Below, piece by piece: positions 31,913 through 39,309 of a stretch of DNA of 64,000 nucleotides. Source of the stretch: a virus. Numbering within the stretch: the stretch's first letter is position 1; every line of letters starts with the position of its first letter. A program made the position numbers and the translations under genes. The notes beneath the pieces are model-generated. The model saw nothing but the letters and a program-made list of their open reading frames with translations, was not told the origin of the DNA and did not search any database. The stretch lies in IMG/VR virus record IMGVR_UViG_3300017938_000007, positions 1-64,000 of that record, one strand, 5' to 3'.

Positions 31913-32521
31913 CTACGAAACGGTCAGACCATCCTCTTGCGCGGCGTCAGTGACGCCTTCGACGTAGCGGGGTTCGACCGCCATGGCGTCGCCCATGAAT
32001 TGTGCATCTTCAGGGGCGGTTCTTCGCAGCCCTTCTTTACCGGCGTCGGTTAAGGGCCGAACCAAAACGATGCTGCCGTGATTTTCGATTTTAAGATCGG
32101 CGCTTGTGGGAGTATTGGGTAGGCCGTATTCCAGCAGACGGTCGACAATTTGTTCGGCGGACTCTTTCATGTTGAAAACCTTCCAGTCACCGGGGCGGTC
32201 ATCGCTCCCGGTGTATGTTTTGACTTTTTCGGCATTGAGCTTGGTGAGCAGATAATCGCGCATCTGATAGGCCATGGTGTCAGGCCACTTTGCTGCTTTG
32301 CACGCGTCGCGGACGAGGCCAAAAAGCATCAGCATTCCAGCGCCTTCATCGTATTGCTGGAACGTACGAATAACCTCCGGCCACTGCTGCTCGATAACGG
32401 CATTGGCTTCTGGTGGGATCAGGTGCTCAATGTCGCGTTTTTGATACCGCGTCGTGTGCGGGAGATGCGGATCATGCGCCGGATCGCCACGATCTGGCAG
32501 CGGCTTTGGATTTCGTTTCAT
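31913..32521 (-). CDS. Two-part protein with internal leader-like motif
   Basis: 202 residues. The N-terminal ~115 form a helical domain (YQKRDIEHLIPPEANAVIEQQWPEVI, MLMLFGLVRDACKAAKW). Then comes MKESAEQIVDRLLEYGLPNTPT, a perfect copy of the leader with its own Met (near 32170), and a C-terminal ~70-residue domain (HGSIVLVRPLTDAGKEGLRR). The C-terminal part could also be translated alone from that Met. GTAATTAAATCAG precedes the main start. Confidence 0.5.
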   Translation of the reverse strand: MKRNPKPLPDRGDPAHDPHLPHTTRYQKRDIEHLIPPEANAVIEQQWPEVIRTFQQYDEGAGMLMLFGLVRDACKAAKWPDTMAYQMRDYLLTKLNAEKVKTYTGSDDRPGDWKVFNMKESAEQIVDRLLEYGLPNTPTSADLKIENHGSIVLVRPLTDAGKEGLRRTAPEDAQFMGDAMAVEPRYVEGVTDAAQEDGLTVS

Positions 32522-32533
32522 CTGATTTAATTA

Positions 32534-32617
32534 CGCGCTGTGGTTTACCGGGAATGGCAGACCGGCCCGCTTCAGAGGCGGTGATCCTTGGTGGTTCAAG
32601 TCCACTCAGCGCGACCA
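32534..32617 (+). tRNA. tRNA-Leu(CAG)
   Basis: Acceptor CGCGCTG/CAGCGCG with ACCA. Anticodon loop TTCAGAG. Class II variable arm. Canonical T loop TTCAAGT. Confidence 0.9.
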
Positions 32618-32623
32618 ATTTAT

Positions 32624-32708
32624 GCCGGTGTGGTTAACGGGGAATTGGCAGACCCACGGCGCTTAGGACGCCGCAGCCTTGGGGGTTCGAGTCCCTTCAC
32701 CGGCACCA
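32624..32708 (+). tRNA. tRNA-Leu(TAG)
   Basis: Acceptor GCCGGTG/CACCGGC with ACCA. Anticodon loop CTTAGGA. Canonical T loop TTCGAGT. Confidence 0.92.
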
Positions 32709-32711
32709 ATT

Positions 32712-33506
32712 TCAGATGTCCTTGACCACCGTCCAAAAGTCGGACGACAGGTTTGGGTCGGTAAAATAGCCGTAGGGCAAGGTGAAATAGCCGCCCAATT
32801 CGCCTTTGAGACCCCAGTCTTTGCCCCACGAGTTTTTGACGAGGAACCGCTGCTGGGCGTCGTTGTAGCCCATGGCCATGACCGCATGACCACCTAAAAC
32901 TTGTTCGCCCGCTTTGGGCATCTGGACGATTCCGGTGCTGGCGACTTCGTCAGATTCAAACGATTCGTATACAGTGAATCCGAAGACGAAGGGATTGCCG
33001 TTAGCCAAGCTAACGCGCATGTCAGTAAGGGTGTTCAGGGTGTAGTAGCTGTGGATTTTGTAAGGAATGGCGTCGCCGTAGCATTGTGTCGTGGGAGGCA
33101 TGGCAAATTTATTTTCGACGTAAGGCCATTCGGTTTCCGGGCAGACCCCGTAGGTGGCCAATGATTTGATGCCATCACGCAGTTCGGCTCCGGCGTCCTG
33201 ACCAGCAGTACCTTCCAGTGTCCGTTCGTTGTAATAAACAAAAAGACGGCTCAAATCCTTGAACTGTTTACCGCCGCGTCCGTTGGCACATTCGTTGTAT
33301 TCCAGCAGATTGGTCAATGCGTTGGCAGTGCAAGACCCAAGTTGGCCCTGATCTGTAATTTGTGAGCAAAAACGGCGCAGATAAACGTGCGCCGGAAGCG
33401 CCGTGGTGCGCAGGGTTTTGAGCGTGACCATGCGCTCGAATTTGAAGTCGCGGATGTCCGGGCGGTCGCGCCGCCAGCCGTATTTGGTGTTGTGTCTAAA
33501 GGCCAT
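32712..33506 (-). CDS. Papain-like (C1A) cysteine protease
   Basis: 264 residues with the full papain triad: QGQLGSCTANAL (catalytic Cys at about 59, with the oxyanion Gln), GGHAVMAMGY (His) and VKNSWGKDWG (Asn). The N-terminus GWRRDRPDIRDFKFE is typical of the compact bacterial and phage C1A subfamily; no signal peptide or long propeptide is seen. Such proteases are uncommon in phages. It could process virion proteins, act on host targets, or be delivered with the DNA. It is next to a glycosyltransferase gene. Confidence 0.9.
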   Translation of the reverse strand: MAFRHNTKYGWRRDRPDIRDFKFERMVTLKTLRTTALPAHVYLRRFCSQITDQGQLGSCTANALTNLLEYNECANGRGGKQFKDLSRLFVYYNERTLEGTAGQDAGAELRDGIKSLATYGVCPETEWPYVENKFAMPPTTQCYGDAIPYKIHSYYTLNTLTDMRVSLANGNPFVFGFTVYESFESDEVASTGIVQMPKAGEQVLGGHAVMAMGYNDAQQRFLVKNSWGKDWGLKGELGGYFTLPYGYFTDPNLSSDFWTVVKDI

Positions 33507-33510
33507 AATT

Positions 33511-34524
33511 TTAATCGTCGATGTATTCCAGCCATTCTTTCAGTGATTGAATACTGAAAGAATGCAGGGCGTGTTTGTTTTCGTGAATGATGTGGTGCGA
33601 GTAGCTTTGGTTTAGCCGGTCAACAATGCTTTCCCAGTTGGTTGGATCGGCAATACTGTGGGATGCCAGCCATTCAATTTCCTTTGATCCAACGAACGGG
33701 ATTTCGTTGTATACGAAGTCGGCGGCCACGATGTTGAAGGTTTCCGAGAAACTGACCTGCATTCCATAATCCATGCGGCGCAGCACTTCGATGAATTGAT
33801 CGTGCGGCATCCACGGATGCTGTACCAAATGATTTGGCCCGTGGGCGAACAGGCTGATCAAGTTGCGCAAAATCGGATCGGAATTTTGTTCAACACGGGT
33901 GGCGTTGATGTGGAATCGTAATGGCCGCCCAATTGAACGGGCAAAAATAATCGCGGCCAGCGCCTGCTCCAAGTGATTTTTGAGCGGTCGGATCGCGCCA
34001 AAGCAGCCGATGTTCACGTGCGCCTGATGTGATTTTTCAAATGGCGGAGGCAGTCGTTTCTGGGTCAGGCTGTCGGTGTAAATGTTTGGCAGATAAAGGG
34101 AGTCCATACCCAACGCCAGATCAAGTTCCGTGGACATTTTGCGGCTGTTGGCTCCGACATGGAAATTACTGAAAGTTTTGGCCACCTTGCCGTAGCCGTA
34201 CAGCCATTCCAGCGCCATGCCTTCGCCGGAAAGAAACGGTGCGTTACTGTGAATGCGAACGGCCCACTGGATGGCGGGATGAAGTTGGAGCAAGACGGGA
34301 AATTTTTGGGGAACAACCCACAAAGCTTCGATGATTACGTGCGTCGGCAAATAGCGCGTGACTTCACGGTCAATGCTGTTGTTGTCTACAACTTCGATGA
34401 TTTTGGTCTCGACGCCTTCCCTGCGGAGAGCTTCGGCGACGAACTGGCAGGAATTCAGCAATCCGTAGGACGGCCCATAGTGATGCCGTTTCAGGATGAA
34501 CAGAATCTTGTGTTTTGTTCTCAC
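33511..34524 (-). CDS. GT4-type glycosyltransferase
   Basis: 337 residues from a GTG, with GTAGTTAAGCC before it. N-terminal Rossmann part (ILFILKRHHYGPSYGLLNSCQFVAEAL), a central VNIGCFGAIRPLKNHLEQALAA loop typical of GT-B family 4 enzymes, then HPWMPHDQFIEVLRRMDYGMQVSFSETFNIVAADF, the donor-binding E-x7-E region. Likely transfers sugars to a surface or virion glycan. It belongs with the other glycosyltransferases of the window though it is located in the tRNA region. Confidence 0.75.
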   Translation of the reverse strand: MRTKHKILFILKRHHYGPSYGLLNSCQFVAEALRREGVETKIIEVVDNNSIDREVTRYLPTHVIIEALWVVPQKFPVLLQLHPAIQWAVRIHSNAPFLSGEGMALEWLYGYGKVAKTFSNFHVGANSRKMSTELDLALGMDSLYLPNIYTDSLTQKRLPPPFEKSHQAHVNIGCFGAIRPLKNHLEQALAAIIFARSIGRPLRFHINATRVEQNSDPILRNLISLFAHGPNHLVQHPWMPHDQFIEVLRRMDYGMQVSFSETFNIVAADFVYNEIPFVGSKEIEWLASHSIADPTNWESIVDRLNQSYSHHIIHENKHALHSFSIQSLKEWLEYIDD

Positions 34525-34565
34525 GGCTTAACTACTTCCGTTCATCAGAAACTTTTTGGAGTATT

Positions 34566-34650
34566 CGCCGGGTGGTTAAGGTGGAATTGGCAGACCCACT
34601 GGACTTAAAATCCAGCAGCCTTGCGGGTTCGAGTCCCGCTCCGGCGACCA
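34566..34650 (+). tRNA. tRNA-Leu(TAA)
   Basis: Acceptor CGCCGGG/TCCGGCG with ACCA. Anticodon loop CTTAAAA. Canonical T loop TTCGAGT. Confidence 0.92.
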
Positions 34651-34662
34651 GTATTTAAGACG

Positions 34663-34971
34663 ATGATCCCGGCGACAATCATATCCGATGACAATGCCAT
34701 GGAGGTTAGCTTCGATGCTGAACCGTGGTTTCAACAGGCCACGTATGACCAACTAATCGATTTGCGCAAAATCGGATTTGCCGGGAATTATGCTGCCGAT
34801 TATGTAGCCGAATACATTGCCCAAACCAATCCAGAGGTTAAAGCGGTCTACGACTACTGCAATAAAAACGACGTTGGTTTTGAAGTTTACATCGACGACG
34901 ACGAAGCGGAAGTGTGGATCGCGGCGGACTACGCCAAAAAACTTTTGCGGCAGGTCACCGGCGAAGATTGA
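34663..34971 (+). CDS. Small acidic hypothetical protein (102 aa)
   Basis: GTATTTAAGACG directly precedes the start, MIPATIISDDNAMEVSFDAEPW. The body is acidic and beta-alpha, with FEVYIDDDEAEVWIAADYAKKLL near the end. No catalytic motif seen and no family recognised. It lies between two Leu tRNA genes. Confidence 0.5.
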   Translation: MIPATIISDDNAMEVSFDAEPWFQQATYDQLIDLRKIGFAGNYAADYVAEYIAQTNPEVKAVYDYCNKNDVGFEVYIDDDEAEVWIAADYAKKLLRQVTGED

Positions 34972-34975
34972 TTTT

Positions 34976-35059
34976 CGGCGCGTGGTTCATCAGGAATGGC
35001 AGACTGACCTCATTCAAAATGAGTGATCCTTGGGGGTTCAAGTCCCTTCGCGCCGACCA
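34976..35059 (+). tRNA. tRNA-Leu(CAA)
   Basis: Acceptor CGGCGCG/CGCGCCG with ACCA. Anticodon loop TTCAAAA. Canonical T loop TTCAAGT. Confidence 0.9.
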
Positions 35060-35078
35060 ATTTCCTGTGAAAATTTTG

Positions 35079-35107
35079 TTGACGTTTTTAATCAGCAGGA
35101 TTACAAA
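35079..35107 (+). promoter_or_regulatory. Promoter TTGACG-N17-TACAAA for the initiator tRNA
   Basis: TTGACG at 35079-35084 and TACAAA at 35102-35107, 18 nt before the 5' end of tRNA-fMet. It probably also transcribes the Y RNA and tmRNA that follow. Confidence 0.6.
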
Positions 35108-35125
35108 TATCGTGTTCTTTTTGAT

Positions 35126-35202
35126 CGCGGGGTGGCGCAGTCCGCAAGCGCGCTTGGCTCATAACCAAGAGGTCGGAGGTTGGAATCCTTCCCCCGCAAC
35201 CA
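35126..35202 (+). tRNA. Initiator tRNA-fMet(CAT)
   Basis: C1-A72 mismatch above GCGGGG/CCCCGC, the bacterial initiator hallmark. Anticodon loop CTCATAA. The anticodon stem keeps two of the three G-C pairs (29-41 is U-A). T loop TTGGAAT (G56) and D loop G18-C19 give a C19-G56 pair. Confidence 0.9.
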
Positions 35203-35206
35203 ATTT

Positions 35207-35268
35207 GGCACAGGTACAACTGGGTCAGCGCCCGGAATTGATCAGCCGGGCATGGACATTCTTGTGCG
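35207..35268 (+). ncRNA. Hairpin element starting GGCACAGGTA (copy 1)
   Basis: GCACAGG pairs with TCTTGTGC and encloses a GCCCGG/CCGGGC hairpin. The start GGCACAGGTA is shared with the element at 36222. Between tRNA-fMet and a Y RNA; function unknown. Confidence 0.35.
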
Positions 35269-35304
35269 TTCCGGCACGAACTGACGACGGGGCCGGGTCG
35301 AATT

Positions 35305-35372
35305 GATGGGCCGAAGTTGGAAGGTTATCATCCTTGGACAACCCTTCCTGCACCACCTTGCCCATCGTTTTT
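35305..35372 (+). ncRNA. Y RNA immediately upstream of tmRNA
   Basis: GATGGG-(C)-CGA pairs with TTG-CCCATC, followed by GGTTATC on the 5' side and an inner GGAAGG/CCTTCC hairpin. GTTTTTT ends it. No tRNA-like module. Confidence 0.75.
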
Positions 35373-35385
35373 TGATCTTTGAAAT

Positions 35386-35811
35386 GGGGGCGTACTGGTT
35401 TCGATTTGAAACTGAAGTATGCTGTTGCACGCCGAGGATGATTCGTTGGCCTCGCTAAAAACTCGGATCAAAACTCAAATGCTGACGAAGCAAATGATTG
35501 TCCGGCAGGCTTGCTGGCTCAGGCGGAAGCGATTTTCGCCAACCCTGATGCCGTCCTGAATGCCGAACTTGCTGTGGCCTAAAGCGCCACACCGTTCGCC
35601 GCTGGATGCCTGCTACGGCGGGTCGAGCGATGCAGCAGGATCGTGTGAGTGCCGAGCAATGTCGGCGCTTCTACGGTTGGATCAACCGAACCTGCTCAGA
35701 TTTTTTCACATAGATGCCCAACTGGCTGAGCTTGTACAAAACGGGATAAGCGTGTAGTGGCAACATGCAACGGAGTCAAAGACGCGAGTTCAACTCTCGC
35801 CGCCTCCACCA
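35386..35811 (+). ncRNA. ssrA: Transfer-messenger RNA (tmRNA)
   Basis: The 5' end GGGGGCG pairs with 3' CGCCTCC, then A and CCA, forming the tRNA-like acceptor; the T arm is GCGAG-TTCAACT-CTCGC. GCACGCCGAGG and GGCCTCG match the conserved region before the tag. The tag frame ends NAELAVA at TAA 35580-35582; a resume codon at 35538 would give a 14-residue tag (ANPDAVLNAELAVA), though an earlier resume codon is possible. It rescues stalled ribosomes and tags their products for proteolysis. Confidence 0.85.
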
Positions 35812-35814
35812 TGT

Positions 35815-35891
35815 GTCCGGGTGGCTCGTTTTTAACATCACGGTGCGTCGTTCGCACCGACCTTTCTGAGGGCTTCCCGGACGTTATTTTT
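35815..35891 (+). ncRNA. Small RNA closed by GTCCGGG/CCCGGAC
   Basis: Perfect 7-bp outer helix, inner 6-bp GGTGCG/CGCACC hairpin, and a GTTATTTTT tail like a terminator. Starts four bases after the tmRNA end, so it may act as the tmRNA terminator. Confidence 0.5.
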
Positions 35892-36137
35892 GGTGCTGTT
35901 GCAGATCGTAAAATCTGCCCGTAAGTGTGGGAAAATCACGTAAACTACCACGGCTTGATACCAATACCATCTTGAGCGGAATGCGCTGACCCGGTTGTGG
36001 GAGACAAGTACAAGTTGTCGTCAATAGCGTGACTGGGGGTCGCAGTGTGTTCCAGACGCTCATTAGCGTTAGTACTGCGGCTTATTTAAGCAACGGCGGA
36101 ACTGCGACCCACTGCTGAAGGTTCCAAGACAGCACCA
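35891..36137 (+). ncRNA. Large structured RNA (247 nt)
   Basis: TGGTGCTGT at the 5' end pairs perfectly (9 bp) with ACAGCACCA at the 3' end. Inside, a perfect 10-bp GGGTCGCAGT/ACTGCGACCC helix encloses further hairpins, and CAGAT/ATCTG is near the 5' end. No coding frame. It ends two bases before tRNA-Phe. No known family recognised. Confidence 0.55.
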
Positions 36138-36139
36138 TT

Positions 36140-36216
36140 GCCAAGGTAGCTCAGATTGGTAGAGCACGACCCTGAAGAGGTCGGTGTCGCTGGATCGAAA
36201 CCAGCCCTTGGCACCA
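36140..36216 (+). tRNA. tRNA-Phe(GAA), copy 2
   Basis: Acceptor GCCAAGG/CCTTGGC with ACCA. Anticodon loop CTGAAGA. T loop ATCGAAA (A54). Differs from copy 1 in the acceptor and anticodon stems. Confidence 0.92.
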
Positions 36217-36221
36217 TTTTT

Positions 36222-36306
36222 GGCACAGGTATTGAAAGCAGTTCAGGGTGGAACTGAGATTCGGGCGTGGTGGCTCCCACCCCCATGAGAACGCCCCGCC
36301 TGTGCC
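36222..36306 (+). ncRNA. Hairpin RNA starting GGCACAGGTA (copy 2)
   Basis: GGCACAGG pairs perfectly with CCTGTGCC; inside are CAGTTC/GAACTG and GGGCGT/ACGCCC hairpins. TTTA follows. Shares its first ten bases with the element at 35207. Confidence 0.45.
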
Positions 36307-36321
36307 TTTAGTAGTTACGGC

Positions 36322-36633
36322 GTGGGTTTGGCACCAAAACAGCTTGTTGATTTTTTGCTGGAAGATGATCCTGATGTGATTCGACCGAAGGATTATCTTC
36401 AGCATCTGGACAATCAGATGCCAAGTCATGCGGTTGAATTGGACGGCATTGCGCGTTGGGTCAGGGATAGCAGTAGTGCTACCGGTAATTGGGATGAAAG
36501 CTGGGAGTGGGATTACGAAAATAGAATTTTAACCGTGCATAACGAAGACGGCACGATCAGCACAGTCAGCGGTGAAGAGATTGCGGATTCGACACCAACT
36601 GATTGGCGGTTAAACCGCCTGCGCGGGCCATAA
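36322..36633 (+). CDS. Leader-bearing small acidic protein (PKQLVDFLLE)
   Basis: 103 residues from a GTG preceded by GTAGTTACGGC. Leader MGLAPKQLVDFLLEDDPDVIRPKDYLQHL, whose PDV-x-PKDYL part matches the leader at 31290. The remainder has RWVRDSSSATGNWDESWEWDYENRILTV, an acidic beta-rich module. Probably a packaged virion protein if the leader model is right. Confidence 0.6.
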   Translation: MGLAPKQLVDFLLEDDPDVIRPKDYLQHLDNQMPSHAVELDGIARWVRDSSSATGNWDESWEWDYENRILTVHNEDGTISTVSGEEIADSTPTDWRLNRLRGP

Positions 36634-36639
36634 ACTTTA

Positions 36640-36780
36640 GCGGGCCGACTGTGGTTGGTTATCATAAAACCGTTGGTTGCTGGTTCGATTCCAGCCTCCG
36701 GCGCAAATGCCGGGGTAGCTCAATTGGCAGAGCAGTGGTTTGGCGAAAGCCATCTCCGACCCAAACCCTTGCCCGCTTTT
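36640..36780 (+). ncRNA. YrlA-like Y RNA with permuted tRNA-like module
   Basis: Outer helix GCGGG-(C)-CGA with TTG-CCCGC, then GGTTATC. T arm GCTGG-TTCGATT-CCAGC, acceptor 3' strand CTCCGGC (36696-36702), a GCAAAT loop, acceptor 5' strand GCCGGGG (36709-36715), TA and D arm GCTCAATTGGCAGAGC. The connecting loop lacks CCA. TTTT follows. Ro60 is encoded about 500 nt downstream. Confidence 0.8.
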
Positions 36781-36789
36781 ATTTACTGC

Positions 36790-37164
36790 ATGTTTGATCC
36801 AGACGTTGTCAGCAAACGAGAAGTTCTGCGCATTCTTTCCCCTGAAAATGGCCGAAAAATGATGCGGCGGCGCTGGGCCTACATTATCGAGCTTCGCAGA
36901 ACCGGAGTTTCGTGGGTAAAGATAGCCAAAATTCAACAGCGGTCAGTCGGCACAGTCAAAAGATTGTTCAAACGCGGGCAACAGGAAGAAGTTGGTTATC
37001 TTAGTTCCAGTAGAAAACGGGCACCGGGCGACGTACTAGGATGTATTTGTTGTGTGTATTATAAAAAAGCACAAGGTTGGCATCGGTTTCCGCCAAGATG
37101 CCTTTTACACCGGTTCAGGGTTGAGCCAACGTCAACCTGTAATTTTTTCGTAAACAAATCTTAA
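36790..37164 (+). CDS. Putative helix-turn-helix protein (124 aa)
   Basis: Begins MFDPDVVSKREVLRILSPENGRKMMRRRWAY; the segment ELRRTGVSWVKIAKIQQRSVGTVKRLFKRG is a helix-turn-helix of the sigma-region-4/resolvase kind. The C-terminal half has four Cys (CICC and others) but is less convincing, so translation might start or end differently. Located between a Y RNA and Ro60; a regulator of that cluster is possible. Confidence 0.5.
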   Translation: MFDPDVVSKREVLRILSPENGRKMMRRRWAYIIELRRTGVSWVKIAKIQQRSVGTVKRLFKRGQQEEVGYLSSSRKRAPGDVLGCICCVYYKKAQGWHRFPPRCLLHRFRVEPTSTCNFFVNKS

Positions 37165-37193
37165 AAAATGCAGTTCTCAGCAATGTAGACATT

Positions 37194-37216
37194 CGCAGGC
37201 CGCCAACTTGCCTGCG
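37194..37216 (+). promoter_or_regulatory. Mini Y-RNA-like hairpin in the Ro60 leader
   Basis: CGCAGG, a bulged C, then CGC faces TTG and CCTGCG: the Ro60-binding helix in miniature (CGC as in the Y RNA at 28011). It lies 93 nt before the Ro60 start, so Ro60 could bind its own mRNA. Confidence 0.4.
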
Positions 37217-37308
37217 TCCAACAAAAACAGAATCAGGCCCATGGCATGGGCCAACGGTGAAAACCCGAAAACACATCGTAGTTGGAGTGTGATTGTCATT
37301 CCAAGGAT

Positions 37309-39024
37309 ATGGCACTCATCAGCACCAAGCAGTTCGACACCCGGTCAGCCAAGCGTTCGCGCACGACCTCTGTATACACTCCGTTGCCGGGCAAGAATCA
37401 GGTTCAGGACTCGGACGGCGCGTACGTCTGGAAGGTCAGCATCTGGGACAAGCTGGCGCGGTTTTTGATTCTCGGTACCGAAGGCGGCACCTATTACATC
37501 GACGAAAAGGACTTGCTCAAGCAGGGCCACGACGCGGTGTTGCAGTGTATCAAGGCCAGCGGTGTGCGGACGGTCAAGGAGATTGTAGATGTGTCCGTCA
37601 AGGGACGCGCCTACAAGAACGACCCGGCCATTTTTGCACTGGCGCTGGTCGCCACCCACGGTGACGCGGAAGCCCGGCAGGCAGCTTATGCCGCGCTGCC
37701 GAAGGTCTGCCGGATTGGTACGCACCTGTACCACTTCATGCAGTACTGTTCGGCGATGCGGGGCGGCGGCTCTGGTTTCCGGCGCGCTATCGCCCGCTGG
37801 TTCACGGACATGCCCGCTGACCGTTTGGCGGCGCAGGTCGTCAAGTATCAGCAGCGCGACGGCTGGTCGGCTCGTGACGTGCTTCGCGTGGCCCACCCGG
37901 TCACCGAGGTCAAGGCACAGCAGGCCGTCTTCCGCTGGATCATCGGCGGCAAGGACGCGCTGGGTGCCCGCGAGGTCACCCGAAAGTTTCCCAACCTGCC
38001 GAAGTCAATGGCACCGGACATCCCGCGTATTCGGAAGTATCCTTCCGTCAAAAAGTATCTGCCGGACATCATCGGCGCGTTCGAGGAAGCCAAGACTGCC
38101 GACGAAAAGGCGCTGGTCAAGCTGATCACCGAGCACAACCTGCCGCGTGAGGCCGTACCGACCGAGAAGCTCAACAGCCTCGCGGTCTGGGAAGCCCTGT
38201 TGCAGAAGATGCCGTTGACGGCGACGATCCGTAATCTTGGCAAGATGACCAGCCTCGGTCTCCTGAAGCCGCTGGGCGAAGCCACCAAGCTCGTCCAGAA
38301 GCGGTTGCAGGACGGCGCGTTCCTGAAGAAGTCACGCGTTCACCCGATGCAGGTCTTGATCGCGACCAAGATTTACGGTCAAGGCCATGGTGACAAGGGT
38401 AAGCTAAGCTGGACGCCGGTTCCGTCAATCATGACGGCGCTGGACGAAGCCTTTTACGCGGCGTTCCCGAACGTTGAACCGTGCGGCAAGCCGCTGTTGA
38501 TCGCGCTGGACGTGTCCGGTTCGATGTCCTCGGCGATGGCAGGAACTCCCCTGTCTTCGTGTGAGGCCGTCGCCGCCCTGTCGCTGGTTCACGCCAGCGT
38601 CGAGCCGGAATGCCATATCTTCGGATTCGCGGATACCTTCCGCGAGCTTGGCATCCGCAAGGGCATGACGCTGGAAACGGCGTGCCGTCGGGCACAGGTG
38701 AACAACTTCGGTTCGACCAACATCAGCTTGGCAATCGAGTACGCACTGCAAAACCGTCTGAAGATCGGCGGTCTGATCGTTATGACCGACGGCGAGGTCA
38801 ACCAAGGCCCGCATCCAACTCTGCGCCTGCGGGAGTACCGTGAAAAGTTCGTGCCGGATACCCGGTCAGTGTTCGTGGGTACCTGCGCCAACGACTTCAC
38901 GGTCAACGACCCGGAGGACAAGTGGGGCATGGACGTGGTCGGTTTCGACGCGTCGGCTCCGCCGGTAATCGCCGACTTCATCCGGGGCGACCGCAAGGTT
39001 GCTGCCGACGAAGCCGAAGATTAG
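37309..39024 (+). CDS. Ro60 (TROVE domain) RNA-binding protein
   Basis: 571 residues. The N-terminal two-thirds is the helical HEAT-like TROVE ring (FLILGTEGGTYYIDEKDL, AIFALALVATHGD, WFTDMPADRLAAQVVKYQQRDGWSARDVLRVAHP), which binds Y RNAs and ends of misfolded RNA. The C-terminal third is a vWA domain with a MIDAS site: ALDVSGSMSS, STNISLAIEY and VMTDGEVNQG. Bacterial Ro60 acts with Y RNAs in RNA degradation and quality control. At least five clear Y-RNA candidates are encoded in the 17 kb upstream. Ro homologues with tmRNA are known in Bxz1-type mycobacteriophages. Confidence 0.95.
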   Translation: MALISTKQFDTRSAKRSRTTSVYTPLPGKNQVQDSDGAYVWKVSIWDKLARFLILGTEGGTYYIDEKDLLKQGHDAVLQCIKASGVRTVKEIVDVSVKGRAYKNDPAIFALALVATHGDAEARQAAYAALPKVCRIGTHLYHFMQYCSAMRGGGSGFRRAIARWFTDMPADRLAAQVVKYQQRDGWSARDVLRVAHPVTEVKAQQAVFRWIIGGKDALGAREVTRKFPNLPKSMAPDIPRIRKYPSVKKYLPDIIGAFEEAKTADEKALVKLITEHNLPREAVPTEKLNSLAVWEALLQKMPLTATIRNLGKMTSLGLLKPLGEATKLVQKRLQDGAFLKKSRVHPMQVLIATKIYGQGHGDKGKLSWTPVPSIMTALDEAFYAAFPNVEPCGKPLLIALDVSGSMSSAMAGTPLSSCEAVAALSLVHASVEPECHIFGFADTFRELGIRKGMTLETACRRAQVNNFGSTNISLAIEYALQNRLKIGGLIVMTDGEVNQGPHPTLRLREYREKFVPDTRSVFVGTCANDFTVNDPEDKWGMDVVGFDASAPPVIADFIRGDRKVAADEAED

Positions 39025-39038
39025 CGTAGACAATCACG

Positions 39039-39076
39039 GCGGCTGGATGGATATTTCCGTCCAGCCGCTTTTATTT
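39039..39076 (+). terminator. Rho-independent terminator after Ro60
   Basis: GCGGCTGGA pairs with TCCAGCCGC, followed by TTTTATTT. Confidence 0.9.
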
Positions 39077-39078
39077 CG

Positions 39079-39306
39079 ATGATAATTGAAGAAGGCACAC
39101 ATGAAGATTTTAAGCATTGTGCGCTGACAGCGCTCAGCACCGGTGACTATGATGACGGTCTCGGTGCTCCGTTATGGCTGAAACAACGCATGGAAAACCT
39201 GCGCAATTTACCACCGCCCACTTTGGAAGAAGTGCGCGCTCAATTTGAAGCAGCAGCAAACTGGGAGGACAACTGGCGCGCCCGTCTGCCCGACCGGTAT
39301 TCTTAA
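39079..39306 (+). CDS. Small hypothetical protein (75 aa)
   Basis: Starts MIIEEGTHEDFKHCALTALSTGDYDDG with a helical middle (LWLKQRMENLRNLPPPTLEEVRAQFEAAAN) and basic tail. First of four short genes after Ro60. No family recognised. Confidence 0.5.
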   Translation: MIIEEGTHEDFKHCALTALSTGDYDDGLGAPLWLKQRMENLRNLPPPTLEEVRAQFEAAANWEDNWRARLPDRYS

Positions 39307-39309
39307 TTT

